Source of the DNA: Acidimicrobiia bacterium
GTDB lineage: Bacteria; Actinomycetota; Acidimicrobiia; Acidimicrobiales; Aldehydirespiratoraceae
Length of the DNA: 64,000 bases
Reading direction: 5' to 3'
Assembly (NCBI GenBank): GCA_022828135.1
Contig: JAJEJB010000048.1
Span: 1-64,000 of the forward strand
Part shown: positions 42,799 through 51,244 of the stretch, piece after piece
How the letters are laid out: every line of letters begins with the position of its first letter
How positions within the stretch are numbered: position 1 is the first letter of the stretch
Translations under genes and position numbers: made by a program
The notes under the pieces: model-generated
Told to the model about the DNA's origin: nothing
The model's input: the letters and a program-made list of their open reading frames with translations, nothing else
Databases searched by the model: none

Positions 42799-44976
42799 TT
42801 GACTAGTCGCCACCCCGACCTAGAAGCCGAACAGGCCTACTTCGATCTGGCTCATGCCTGCCTGGACATGGCTCGGGAGCGGGCCACAATGGCCACGTCG
42901 GTGTTCCGCACCGGTCGGGGCGGCACCACCCAGGCCAGATTCGAGCGCGAGGCCATGTTGGAAGCCGCCCTCGCCCGGCTGACCAAGCTCAACATCGGCG
43001 ACCGGTCTCTCGTGTTCGGCCGCATCGACCCGGCGGGAACGGGTGAGCGGTTCTACATCGGACGGGTCGGTCTGTGGGATGCCGATCACGACCCGATCCT
43101 CGTGGACTGGCGGGCGCCGGTGGCCGAGCCCTTCTACCGTGCTACCGGCCGCGAGCCGCTCGGCCTGGAGCGTCGGCGGCACTTCGCGTCTCGGGGCAGC
43201 ACCCTGCTCGGGATCGAGGACGAGTTCTTCGGCGAGAAGGCCGCCATCGGCCTCGACCTGGCCGACCGGGACTTCGACGGCGCCGTCGGCTCTCCCGGTG
43301 ACGGCCGCCTCGACGGGAGGTCTGGCTCGGGCGCCTTGATCGCCTCGCTGGAGGCGGCTCGCACCGGTCGTCTCAGCGACATCGTGTCCACCATCCAGAG
43401 CGAGCAGGACAGGGTGATCCGCTCCGAGATGCCGGGCGTCGTGGTGGTGCAGGGAGGCCCCGGCACCGGCAAGACCGTGGTGGCGCTGCATCGGGCCGCC
43501 TACCTGCTGTACACGCACCGCTTCCCCCTGGAGAGTCAGGGCGTGCTGGTGGTCGGGCCCAACCGCCTGTTCCTCGCCTACATCGAGCAGGTGCTGCCCT
43601 CGCTGGGGGAGGCCGGCGTGGAGCAGGCCGTGCTGGCCGACCTGCTCAGCCCCGCGGTGCGGGTGGCGGGCCTGGACAGCGAGACCGTCAGCCGTATCAA
43701 GGGAGACCCTCGCATGGCCGGAGTGCTGCGCCGCGCCGTGCGGGACCGTCGCCGGCCCCTGAGAGGCGACCTGACTGTCGGCTACGAGCTGCAGCGGCTG
43801 CATCTCACCGTGGAGCAGTCGGCGGAGATCGTGGCCGAGGCGTCGCGGAGGATCCGCAAGCACAACGCCGGGCGCCGGCTGGTGGAGGAGGCGTTCTTTG
43901 CGGCGCTGGCCGGCAGCGCACGCCGCGCCGCCGATCCGGCCGAGGTTCGCGAGAGCCTCTCGGACCACCTCGAGGTGCGCGAGGCGCTGGAGTGGATGTG
44001 GCCCGTGCTCACCCCGGCCCACCTGGTGAACGACCTCTATGGATCGAAGGCACTGCTGCGCTCCGCGGCCGGCACGCGGCTCAGCGACGACGAGACAGAG
44101 CTGCTCCACCGGCCCCGGGCCGGGCACGCCTCCGAGGTGACATGGTCGTTCCAGGATGTGCCGATCCTGGACGAGGCCCGCGCCCTGCTGGGATACCGGC
44201 CCGGGCACCGGGAGGAGGACGCGGTCCTTACCTACGGCCACATCGTGGTGGACGAGGCTCAGGACCTGTCGCCCATGGAACTCCGCATGATCGCCCGGCG
44301 CAGCCTCAACGGCTCGATGACGGTGGTGGGAGACATCGCTCAGGCCACCGGGTCCTGGGCCCACGACGGCTGGGAGTCGGTGCTGGAGGGCCTGCCCGAC
44401 CGGCGCCCGCCCCGGCGCGTGGAGCTGACGCTCGGCTACCGGATCCCTGCCCCGGCGATGGCGCTGGCCAACCGGGTGCTTCCCTACGCCTCGCCCGGCG
44501 CGGTGCCTCCCTCCACGGTCCGGACCGTCGGCGACGAGCCCCGCATCGTGGCGTGCGGCGCGGCCGCGACGATGGGCGATCCTGCGGCTGCGAGTCGCAA
44601 CACTCCCGCGTTGGGCGAGACGCTGGCCGAGGTGATCACCCAGGAGCGGGACGAGGTCGGCGAGGGAAATGTGGCCGTGATCGTGCCCGACTCGCTGCAT
44701 GAGCCCCTGCGGGTCGAGCTGGCGGGCCGTTCGGTGGTCTTCGGCGGACCCGGCCGCAGCGGCCTGGAGCAGCAGGTGACGCTGGTGCCGGTGCGGTTGG
44801 TGAAGGGCCTCGAGGTGGATGCCGCGGTGGTGGTCGAGCCGGCCCGCATAGTGGCCGAGGAGTGCCAGGGAGTCCGGTCGCTCTACGTTGCCCTCACCCG
44901 CGCCACCCGGCGGGTGACGGTGGTGCACGCCGAGCCGCTGCCCGAGGTTCTGGCCCAGCCGTACGCGGCAGCCTGA
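42799..44976 (+). CDS. HelD/HelR-type RNA polymerase recycling ATPase
   Basis: 725 residues of helicase superfamily I. The N-terminal arm (EQAYFDLAHACLDMARERA) is the antiparallel helical region of HelD proteins, followed by IGRVGLWDADHDPILVDWRAP, the UvrD-like P-loop VQGGPGTGKTVVALHRAAYL, Walker B HIVVDEAQDLS and the late motif GVRSLYVALTRATRRV. In Actinobacteria HelD-type motors free stalled or rifampicin-bound RNA polymerase from DNA. The TTG at 42799 fits the family N-terminus; no better in-frame start is seen, and the long open frame upstream is antisense to the patatin gene. Confidence 0.85.
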   Translation: MTSRHPDLEAEQAYFDLAHACLDMARERATMATSVFRTGRGGTTQARFEREAMLEAALARLTKLNIGDRSLVFGRIDPAGTGERFYIGRVGLWDADHDPILVDWRAPVAEPFYRATGREPLGLERRRHFASRGSTLLGIEDEFFGEKAAIGLDLADRDFDGAVGSPGDGRLDGRSGSGALIASLEAARTGRLSDIVSTIQSEQDRVIRSEMPGVVVVQGGPGTGKTVVALHRAAYLLYTHRFPLESQGVLVVGPNRLFLAYIEQVLPSLGEAGVEQAVLADLLSPAVRVAGLDSETVSRIKGDPRMAGVLRRAVRDRRRPLRGDLTVGYELQRLHLTVEQSAEIVAEASRRIRKHNAGRRLVEEAFFAALAGSARRAADPAEVRESLSDHLEVREALEWMWPVLTPAHLVNDLYGSKALLRSAAGTRLSDDETELLHRPRAGHASEVTWSFQDVPILDEARALLGYRPGHREEDAVLTYGHIVVDEAQDLSPMELRMIARRSLNGSMTVVGDIAQATGSWAHDGWESVLEGLPDRRPPRRVELTLGYRIPAPAMALANRVLPYASPGAVPPSTVRTVGDEPRIVACGAAATMGDPAAASRNTPALGETLAEVITQERDEVGEGNVAVIVPDSLHEPLRVELAGRSVVFGGPGRSGLEQQVTLVPVRLVKGLEVDAAVVVEPARIVAEECQGVRSLYVALTRATRRVTVVHAEPLPEVLAQPYAAA

Positions 44977-45001
44977 GCCTTCGCAGTCAGGACTCCTAGG
45001 G

Positions 45002-45037
45002 TTGACATAGTGAGGATCGCTGGCGTTAAGGTATAAG
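45002..45037 (+). promoter_or_regulatory. Candidate promoter of the orphan ABC ATPase gene
   Basis: A consensus -35 box TTGACA lies at 45002-45007. Two possible -10 elements follow, TTAAGG near 45026 with about 18-base spacing and TATAAG at 45032-45037 with 24-base spacing. AAGG before the ATG at 45040 can serve as ribosome site. Confidence 0.45.
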
Positions 45038-45039
45038 GC

Positions 45040-46221
45040 ATGCTTGATAGCGCTGCGGCGCCGGTCGCCCCGGCGGCCCGGTCCTCGGAGGCGGTGCCCT
45101 CGGAGGCGGGGCCGCGACGAGGCCGCTGGATCGTCGCGGACGGAGTCAGCGTCACCCTCGGGGGGTCGCCGGTCCTCCGCAGCGCCACCATCACCGCTGA
45201 GGCCGGCCGCACGCTGGCGCTCCTCGGTCCGAGCGGATGCTGCAAGACGACGCTGCTGAGGGTTCTGGCCGGACTACAGCGGCTCGACTCCGGCCAAGTC
45301 TATCTCGGGGGCAGGCTCGTGGACGGGCCTGCGGCGCGCAGGAACGGCACGGCCGCCGCGCCGCGCGGTGGCGCCTCGGGCGCGAAGGTTCACGTGGCTG
45401 CTCACCGGCGGGGCGTGGGCATGGTGTTCCAGGACTGGTCGCTGTTCCCGCACCTCACCGTGGCCGCCAACGTCGCGTTCGGCCTGCCCCGAGCCGAACG
45501 CCCCCGCAGTCGGGTGCTGCCCCGGCCCGCGTCAGCCCGGGTGCGCGACCTGCTCGAGATGGTGGGGATCGCCGAGCTGGCCGACCGGCTGCCCGGCTCG
45601 CTGTCGGGCGGGCAGCAGCAGCGCGTGGCCCTGGCCCGGGCCTTGGCGCCGAGGCCGTCGGTGCTGCTGCTCGACGAGCCCTTCTCGAGCCTCGACACCA
45701 CGCTGAGAGTCGAGGTCAGGGCGGAGGTGGCCGGGCTTCTGCGGGAACTGGAGGTCACCTGCGTGTTCGTGACCCACGACCAGGACGAGGCCTTCGTGCT
45801 GGGTGACGAGGTGGCCGTAATGCGCGACGGGGCTGTCATCCAGCAGGCCCCGCCGGCCGTGCTCTACGACCGCCCGACCGATCGCTGGCTGGCCGGTTTC
45901 GTGGGTGAGGCCGACACAGTGCCCGGCAACGCCGAGGGTGACATCGCCTACACCGTCCTGGGGCCCATGAAGCTCCAGGCGCCACTCCATGGCGATGTGG
46001 ACGTGCTGCTGCGGCCCGAGGAGTTGGCGCTGGCGGAGGGCAGCTCAGGCACCGTCGACCACATCGAGTTCTTCGGTCACGACACCCTGTACTACATCCG
46101 CGATGCCGACGGTGGCGTGCTGCGCTGCCGGGCCACTGGGGCCCCCCGGTTCGGCATCGGCTCGGGTGTCGACATCTGCCACAGCGGGGTGCGTACCGTG
46201 GCCTTCCCCCGTTCCTCCTAG
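45040..46221 (+). CDS. ABC transporter ATP-binding protein with altered P-loop
   Basis: 393 residues, a FbpC/PotA-type importer ATPase with a C-terminal TOBE-like domain (DVLLRPEELAL, VDHIEFFGHDTLYYI). The signature motif is LSGGQQQRVALARALAP, Walker B LLLDEPFSSLD and the H-loop VTHDQDEAF. The P-loop reads GPSGCCKTT: the Gly before Lys69 is Cys68, from TGC instead of GGC. A 30-residue Gly/Ala-rich insert (about 95-125) is also unusual. No permease or binding-protein gene adjoins it, so it is an orphan. It overlaps the convergent Rieske gene by four bases. Confidence 0.85.
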   Translation: MLDSAAAPVAPAARSSEAVPSEAGPRRGRWIVADGVSVTLGGSPVLRSATITAEAGRTLALLGPSGCCKTTLLRVLAGLQRLDSGQVYLGGRLVDGPAARRNGTAAAPRGGASGAKVHVAAHRRGVGMVFQDWSLFPHLTVAANVAFGLPRAERPRSRVLPRPASARVRDLLEMVGIAELADRLPGSLSGGQQQRVALARALAPRPSVLLLDEPFSSLDTTLRVEVRAEVAGLLRELEVTCVFVTHDQDEAFVLGDEVAVMRDGAVIQQAPPAVLYDRPTDRWLAGFVGEADTVPGNAEGDIAYTVLGPMKLQAPLHGDVDVLLRPEELALAEGSSGTVDHIEFFGHDTLYYIRDADGGVLRCRATGAPRFGIGSGVDICHSGVRTVAFPRSS

Positions 46222-47258
46222 CCGGAGACTTCCGCACCCACTTCGGCTACAAGGTCGGCCAGCATGCGGCGCATCTCCAGGGTGATGCGGTCGGCCTTGG
46301 AGTGGTACTCGAGCGCCGGGACCAGCGGCACCGCCTTCGTGCCGATGCGCTGCAGCAGGACGCTGTCCTCGGCCGCCACCGCCTGCTGGAAGGCCACCGT
46401 GTCAGCGATGGCGTCGGGCTCGTCATCGATGTCGTTGCGGTAGTCGGTGCAGTAGAGCCGGGTGGTGGCCGCATCGACGGGCTGGTGGCAGAAGCTGATG
46501 GTCAGCACCATGCCCTCCTCGGGGTAGCCGATGCGCAGGTACACGTGGTGGGGGGCGGTGAACACGAACAGCAGCTCCCGCTCCACCACCTTGTAGTCGC
46601 CGTCGGTGCCCATCGAGTCGTCCAGAGCCTTGGTGAAGTGGCGGTGGTGGGCGGTGAAGCGCCAGCCGTCGCGTTCCATCTTGTAGTCCCGCACCAGCTT
46701 GTCGTCCGGGTCGCCGAACGTGTCCAGGTGCACGAACGGCAGGTGGCCTAGGTCGAGGAAGTTGTCGGCCATCTGGGCCGCCCCCGCGTTCCAGTCGGAC
46801 GGGGGCAGGTGGCAGGTGACGAAGCTGGGGTCGTGGTGCTCGGGAACCTCCGGCAGCGGCGCGATGGGGTCCTCCGGCGCCAGCCACACCAGGTCCAGCG
46901 CCTCGGCCACTCCCGCGGCCGCGGTGGCGCATGCCCGGGCCGGTATGGGCAGGTCGGGATCGACTGCCGGTATCTCCACGCAGGTCCCGTCGGCCGCGAA
47001 CCGGAAGCCGTGGTAGGCGCATCGCAGGGTGTCGCCCTCGATGGTCCCGGCGCTGAGCGGGGAGTAGCGGTGTGGGCAGGGATCCCTCAGCGCGGCCAAC
47101 TCGCCGCCCAGCCGCACCAGGCACCAGCGCTCGCCCAGCAGGTCCACCGCCACTGGCTGGTCGCTGCCGACGTCCGCGCTGCGGGCCACCGGATGCCAGC
47201 ACCGTCGCAGCGCCGGATGCTCGTTGTCGATCCAGGTCGTGCTCCAGTCCGCGTTCAT
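46218..47258 (-). CDS. Rieske non-heme iron oxygenase (vanillate O-demethylase-like)
   Basis: 346 residues. The Rieske cluster is CPHRYSPLSAG followed by CAYHGF (C-x-H ... C-x2-H). The mononuclear iron site is MADNFLDLGHLPFVH, giving D-x2-H-x4-H with the bridging Asp. Length and layout match one-component O-demethylases and hydroxylases of the VanA group. It needs a separate reductase, none of which is encoded here. It begins the minus-strand part of the catabolic locus; the amidohydrolase gene upstream is 119 bases away behind the second palindrome repeat. Confidence 0.88.
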   Translation of the reverse strand: MNADWSTTWIDNEHPALRRCWHPVARSADVGSDQPVAVDLLGERWCLVRLGGELAALRDPCPHRYSPLSAGTIEGDTLRCAYHGFRFAADGTCVEIPAVDPDLPIPARACATAAAGVAEALDLVWLAPEDPIAPLPEVPEHHDPSFVTCHLPPSDWNAGAAQMADNFLDLGHLPFVHLDTFGDPDDKLVRDYKMERDGWRFTAHHRHFTKALDDSMGTDGDYKVVERELLFVFTAPHHVYLRIGYPEEGMVLTISFCHQPVDAATTRLYCTDYRNDIDDEPDAIADTVAFQQAVAAEDSVLLQRIGTKAVPLVPALEYHSKADRITLEMRRMLADLVAEVGAEVSG

Positions 47259-47337
47259 CGTGCTGGTCTCCCTTGTATCGCCTCAGTCGTCAGGGTTGCC
47301 GGTGTCTCCGAACGCCAGCATTCGGGATCCCCCTGCT

Positions 47338-47384
47338 TTCTTGATGTAGTTGACCGCACCAGACCGGCACAACTACATCAAGAA
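47338..47384. repeat. Dispersed palindrome, copy 2 (15-bp arms)
   Basis: TTCTTGATGTAGTTG at 47338-47352 and CAACTACATCAAGAA at 47370-47384, perfect arms with a 17-base loop. The right arm contains the stop codon of the amidohydrolase gene (TGA on the minus strand, 47378-47380), so the element has come to form the gene's end. Confidence 0.9.
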
Positions 47385-48889
47385 TGGCGGGGTGCGGTCA
47401 CGCCGGCATCCGGGAAGGCCGGTGTGATCTGGGCCAGGCGCTCCACGGGTGCCGGTTGGGCCATCTCGTAGTCGTGGATCTCGGTCAGCACGTCCACGTA
47501 GCGGTCGTAGAAGGCCTGGCGCTCGGGCAGGTTCTCGTGGAGACGCCGCTGCAGGTCGCGGGACCTCGCGGCCATTGCGTCTTCGTCCACGCGGGTCGAT
47601 CGGCCCTCGGACACCACCGGTTCGCCGTCGACGATCACGGTGTGCACCGACTCTCCGTGCTCGGCCAGGACCAGGCTGGTCGCCAGGCCCTCGGCGTGCA
47701 CCGGCACATGGCGCTCGGTGTCCAGCAGCACGATGTCGGCCGCGCTTCCCGGTTGCAGCGAGCCCAGCGGCTGGCCCAGCGCGGCGGCCCCGCCCCGAAG
47801 GCACATCTTCCAGATCGCGGGGGATTGCGGCCAGCGCCGGTGGGATCCGTGCAGGGTTTGAAGGAGCGTGGCGAACTTCATGGCCTCGAACATGTTCTGG
47901 TTGTCGTTGGAGGCCGCTCCGTCCGCTCCTAGCGCCACGCTCACCCCGCCTTCGAGCAGGTCGGCCACCGGCAGGATCCCGGACCCGCATCGCAGGTTCG
48001 ACACCGGGTTGTGCACGATGGTGGCGCCGCAGCGGCGGACCGTGGAGTACTCGTCGGGATCCATCCACACGCAATGGGCCAGGCTCGCCCCCGCCGTCAG
48101 CACGCCGAGGTCCTCCAGGTACGACACGCTGGATCGCCCGTAGCGCTCGAGGTTGGCGGCGATCTGGGTCTTGGTCTCAAGCACATGGGTGTGGAACCCC
48201 GCGCCTCGTTCGCGGGCTAGGCGGGCCAGGCCGTCCATCAACTCGTGGCTGCAGCGCTGGGGGGCCGAGGGCCCCACCATCGGGGTGAGCCGGGAGTGGG
48301 CGTCCTGCCAGCGGTCGAAGAACCCCGCCATGGACTCGACCAGCCCCCGCGGGTCGAACGGGTCGCCGAGAGGCTCGGGCTTCGGCCGGGAGGCGCCTGC
48401 GAACGACATCGTGTCGAAGATGTCGAGATCGCCGATCATGGGGGCCAGCCCAGCCCGCATTCCGGCGTCGGCGTAGGCGCTCATGACGGCCTCGGAGTAG
48501 TCCTCGAAGTCCCACGGCGGGACCCAGCCGTGGTCGAGCACCGCGGTGCAGCCCGATTCGAGCATTTCCAGCGCCCCGGCCATGGCCAGCGTGTAGCGGT
48601 CGTCCGCGGTGATGGGGGGCTTCCCGAACACGGCCCACATCAGCCAGAGGTCGAGGGGCAGGTTCGGGGTCGTTCCCCGGTCGAGGTTCTGGGCCGAGTG
48701 GGTGTGGGCGTTGATCAGGCCCGGCATGGCCACCATGCCGTCGGCCTCGACCACCTCGGCCGGCCCGGGCCGCAGGCCGGGCCCCACCTCAGTGATGGTG
48801 CCGTCGGTGGCCCTGATGTCCGCGACCTGCAGCGGACCCTCGGCGTCGAGGATCGTGGCCCGCCTGACCAGCAGCTCCGATCCGCTCAC
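47378..48889 (-). CDS. Amidohydrolase of the AtzA/guanine-deaminase group
   Basis: 503 residues of the COG0402 metal-dependent hydrolases. The metal site is NAHTHSAQNL (HxH), FHTHVLETK, AHCVWMDP and GADGAASNDN (Asp). The ASNDNQNMFEAMK segment is typical of S-adenosylhomocysteine/8-oxoguanine deaminase and AtzA/TrzN-type enzymes, which deaminate or dechlorinate N-heterocycles. The substrate is unknown. The last codons and the stop lie inside the second palindrome repeat. It is 16 bases from the second amidohydrolase gene, so the two are co-transcribed. Confidence 0.87.
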   Translation of the reverse strand: MSGSELLVRRATILDAEGPLQVADIRATDGTITEVGPGLRPGPAEVVEADGMVAMPGLINAHTHSAQNLDRGTTPNLPLDLWLMWAVFGKPPITADDRYTLAMAGALEMLESGCTAVLDHGWVPPWDFEDYSEAVMSAYADAGMRAGLAPMIGDLDIFDTMSFAGASRPKPEPLGDPFDPRGLVESMAGFFDRWQDAHSRLTPMVGPSAPQRCSHELMDGLARLARERGAGFHTHVLETKTQIAANLERYGRSSVSYLEDLGVLTAGASLAHCVWMDPDEYSTVRRCGATIVHNPVSNLRCGSGILPVADLLEGGVSVALGADGAASNDNQNMFEAMKFATLLQTLHGSHRRWPQSPAIWKMCLRGGAAALGQPLGSLQPGSAADIVLLDTERHVPVHAEGLATSLVLAEHGESVHTVIVDGEPVVSEGRSTRVDEDAMAARSRDLQRRLHENLPERQAFYDRYVDVLTEIHDYEMAQPAPVERLAQITPAFPDAGVTAPRHS

Positions 48890-48905
48890 CTTGCAGCCCG
48901 CCCCA

Positions 48906-50363
48906 TCACAGGTAGTCGACGTTGGTGCCGAGCTGCACGTAGCGGCGGGGCGCCATCTCGGCGATCATGCGGGCCCCCAGGGCCTCGGCTTCGTCCAGCA
49001 GCTCCTCCTCGTCGATGGTGAGCAGCCGGCCCTCGTGCATCAGCAGTTCGCCGGCCACGATGGTGGACTCGGCGTCGGTCCCGACCCCGTATCGCACCAG
49101 GGTGGCCACCGGGTCCGTGGACGGGGTGAGCCGCACGTTGTTGGCGTCGATCACCGTGATGTCGGCGGCCTTGCCCGCCTCCAGCGACCCGATCTCGTCG
49201 TCCCACAGCAGCAGCCTGGCCGCGTCGATGGTGCCCATCTCGAAGGCGTCGTTGCAGGAGAACCCGTAGGGGTCGAACAGCGGCATGGCCGCCTGGTTGT
49301 GCATGATGTGGGCGATCCGCATCAGCTTCAGCACGTCGTTGATGATGGTGTCGCAGCCCAACCCGACGGTGATGCCCCGGGCCCGCATCAGGGGCACCCG
49401 GGTGACGGCCGACATGATGTCGGTGCACACCACCGGCGCGTGGGCCAGCTTGGCCCCCGCCTCGGCCATCAGGTCGATCTCGCGGTCGGTGGTGAGCATG
49501 GCGTGGATGGCCACCAGCCGCTCGGTCAATGCTCCGATGGAGGCCAGATGCTCGAGCGGGCGGTGGCCGAACAGCGACACGCTCAGCTCGATCTCCTCGC
49601 GGTCGCGGTTGATGTGGGTCATGATGCCGGTGCCCCACTCCTGGACCAGCTCGTCGGTGGCCAGGTAGCGCTCGTCGGAGCATGACGGCACGCCCAGGTT
49701 GTGGACCCAGGGCCGCAGCCGTCCCTCGCCCCGCTCGAACCACTTGGCGAAGAACTCCCTGGTGTAGGCCAGGTCGTCGGCCAGTGCGGCCGGGTCGTCG
49801 CGGTACCACGACCTCTCGGTGATCTGCTCGTAGTTGCCGGCCAGCCGGGACTCCCGGTCCCACATGCCCCGGGCCAGCGCGCAGCGGATGCCGGTCTCCA
49901 TCACCGTCTCGGCGATGGGCTCCTCGTGGGCGACGGTGCAGGTGGTCTCAGTCATAGTGGTGACGCCGGCCCTCAGCAGCTGGGCGAAGGCCACCCGGGC
50001 GCTGACCCGCACATCGTCGGTGTCCTGGATGTCCTCGGCCGGGATGTAGATGCGGTAGATGTTGGGGAAGTCCTCCACCGTGCTCTCCCGGCACAGGGCC
50101 TGGGCGATGTGGTTGTGGCAGTCGATCAACCCGGGGATCACGTAGCGCCGGGCCCCGCCTATGCGTCGGGCGTCGGGGTGCAGGGCCCGCAGCTCGGCCG
50201 CGCTCCCCACCGCGGCGATGCGGTCCCCAGCCACGGCCACCGCCCCGTCACCGATGACCCGCCGCTCGGCGTCCATGGTCACCACCGTGCCCTCGACCAG
50301 CATCGAGACCGGCTCGGCCGCTGCGTCGGTGCCTAGTGCTGCGGTCTGGCTATCTCCGTCCAT
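48906..50363 (-). CDS. Second amidohydrolase (COG0402 type)
   Basis: 485 residues. Metal ligands appear as DCHNHIAQALC (HxH), GIMTHINRD (His), VAIHAMLTT (His) and GLGCDTIIND (Asp). It is only distantly similar to the neighbouring amidohydrolase, so the two probably act on successive intermediates, not the same one. ATG 50363 lies within the end of the PanB-like gene, a 31-base overlap, and the pair is translationally linked. With the Rieske enzyme it suggests oxidation then hydrolytic removal of amino or halo groups from a ring compound. Confidence 0.85.
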   Translation of the reverse strand: MDGDSQTAALGTDAAAEPVSMLVEGTVVTMDAERRVIGDGAVAVAGDRIAAVGSAAELRALHPDARRIGGARRYVIPGLIDCHNHIAQALCRESTVEDFPNIYRIYIPAEDIQDTDDVRVSARVAFAQLLRAGVTTMTETTCTVAHEEPIAETVMETGIRCALARGMWDRESRLAGNYEQITERSWYRDDPAALADDLAYTREFFAKWFERGEGRLRPWVHNLGVPSCSDERYLATDELVQEWGTGIMTHINRDREEIELSVSLFGHRPLEHLASIGALTERLVAIHAMLTTDREIDLMAEAGAKLAHAPVVCTDIMSAVTRVPLMRARGITVGLGCDTIINDVLKLMRIAHIMHNQAAMPLFDPYGFSCNDAFEMGTIDAARLLLWDDEIGSLEAGKAADITVIDANNVRLTPSTDPVATLVRYGVGTDAESTIVAGELLMHEGRLLTIDEEELLDEAEALGARMIAEMAPRRYVQLGTNVDYL

Positions 50364-51202
50364 GGCACTCCTCCGATCGATGCCGTGCCGTCGTTGCCAA
50401 CATCTTCGCCTGTGTCGAGCGCCTCGATGAACTTGGCCAGCTCGGCGTCGCCGATCTGCAGCTTGTGCTCGGCGGCTGGGTAGGCCCCGCCCTCGACGTC
50501 GGCCCGGTACTCGCCGTAGGCCGCCACCCGCTCGGCATGGAGGCGCTCGTACTCGGCCCGGAAGTCGCGGTACTTCTTGGAGTGGCGCGGGTAGTGACCG
50601 GTGTTGGTGCCCAGGATGTCCATGCTGAACAGGTACTGGGCGTCGCACCCGGCCCCCGACCCCATCGAGATCAACAGCAGCGACGAGCGCTGCGAGATGG
50701 CGGCCGCCACCGGCTCGGGCACGAGCTCGATCTCCGCCGCGAAGGCTCCGGCGTCCTCCAGGGCCCGGGCCTGGCGCCACACCCTCAGAGCGCTCTCGGC
50801 CGTCTTGGCGGTGGCCTTGTACCCGCCGTACCAGGTCCGGTGGGTGGGGATGAACCCGATGTGGCCCACCACCGCCAGCCCCTCGGCCGCGAGCCGGGCC
50901 ACGGTGTCGAGCCCCGCCGCGCAGTACACGGCGTCGGCGCCGAGGCGGTACATGGCGAAGCCCATGCGCAGGTAGTCCTCGGTGGTGGCGTGAATCCCGT
51001 AGGCCAGTGCGGCGATGATGAACGTGGTGGGGGCGGCCTCCCGCACCTCGCGGCTCATGGTCTCGTCGGGCAGGCACATCATGTCGAGGCCGGCCTCCTC
51101 CACCGCCCGGACCTCGTCCAGGGACAGGACGAATATGTCGGTGAGCTGGCGCTTCCCCTTGCCGGCGAGGAGGTCGGCCACGGTGGGCTTGACCCGTTCC
51201 AC
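50333..51202 (-). CDS. PanB-like enzyme with altered active site
   Basis: 289 residues, PEP mutase/ketopantoate hydroxymethyltransferase superfamily. The PanB-type core is plain: VVGHIGFIPTHRTWYGGYKA, ARALEDAGAFAAEIELVPE and MGSGAGCDAQYLFSMDILG. The catalytic-type Glu (IELVPEP) and the first metal Asp (CLPDETM) are kept, but the second metal Asp (usually D-x-PF) reads IIAALAYG and the usual VKLEGG reads VYCAAGL. It is therefore probably not a pantothenate enzyme. An aldolase or lyase role on another keto acid is possible. GTG 51202 is preferred. Confidence 0.75.
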   Translation of the reverse strand: MERVKPTVADLLAGKGKRQLTDIFVLSLDEVRAVEEAGLDMMCLPDETMSREVREAAPTTFIIAALAYGIHATTEDYLRMGFAMYRLGADAVYCAAGLDTVARLAAEGLAVVGHIGFIPTHRTWYGGYKATAKTAESALRVWRQARALEDAGAFAAEIELVPEPVAAAISQRSSLLLISMGSGAGCDAQYLFSMDILGTNTGHYPRHSKKYRDFRAEYERLHAERVAAYGEYRADVEGGAYPAAEHKLQIGDAELAKFIEALDTGEDVGNDGTASIGGVPWTEIARPQH

Positions 51203-51222
51203 GCCCTGAAGACAATCACAAG

Positions 51223-51240
51223 ACTTTGATAGGATCAAAC
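51223..51240. promoter_or_regulatory. Palindromic operator candidate TTTGAT-AGG-ATCAAA
   Basis: CTTTGAT (51224-51230), AGG, ATCAAAC (51234-51240) lies in the 42-base gap between the divergent PanB-like and aldo/keto reductase genes, so one bound protein could control both. The same core with the same spacing lies in a longer palindrome at 60246-60274. Confidence 0.65.
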
Positions 51241-51244
51241 ACGC

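Noticed and set aside
42820..44928. 702-codon minus-strand frame across the HelD-like gene
   Set aside because: It is the shadow of the motor ATPase gene, with no motif and unnatural His/Gln/Gly content.
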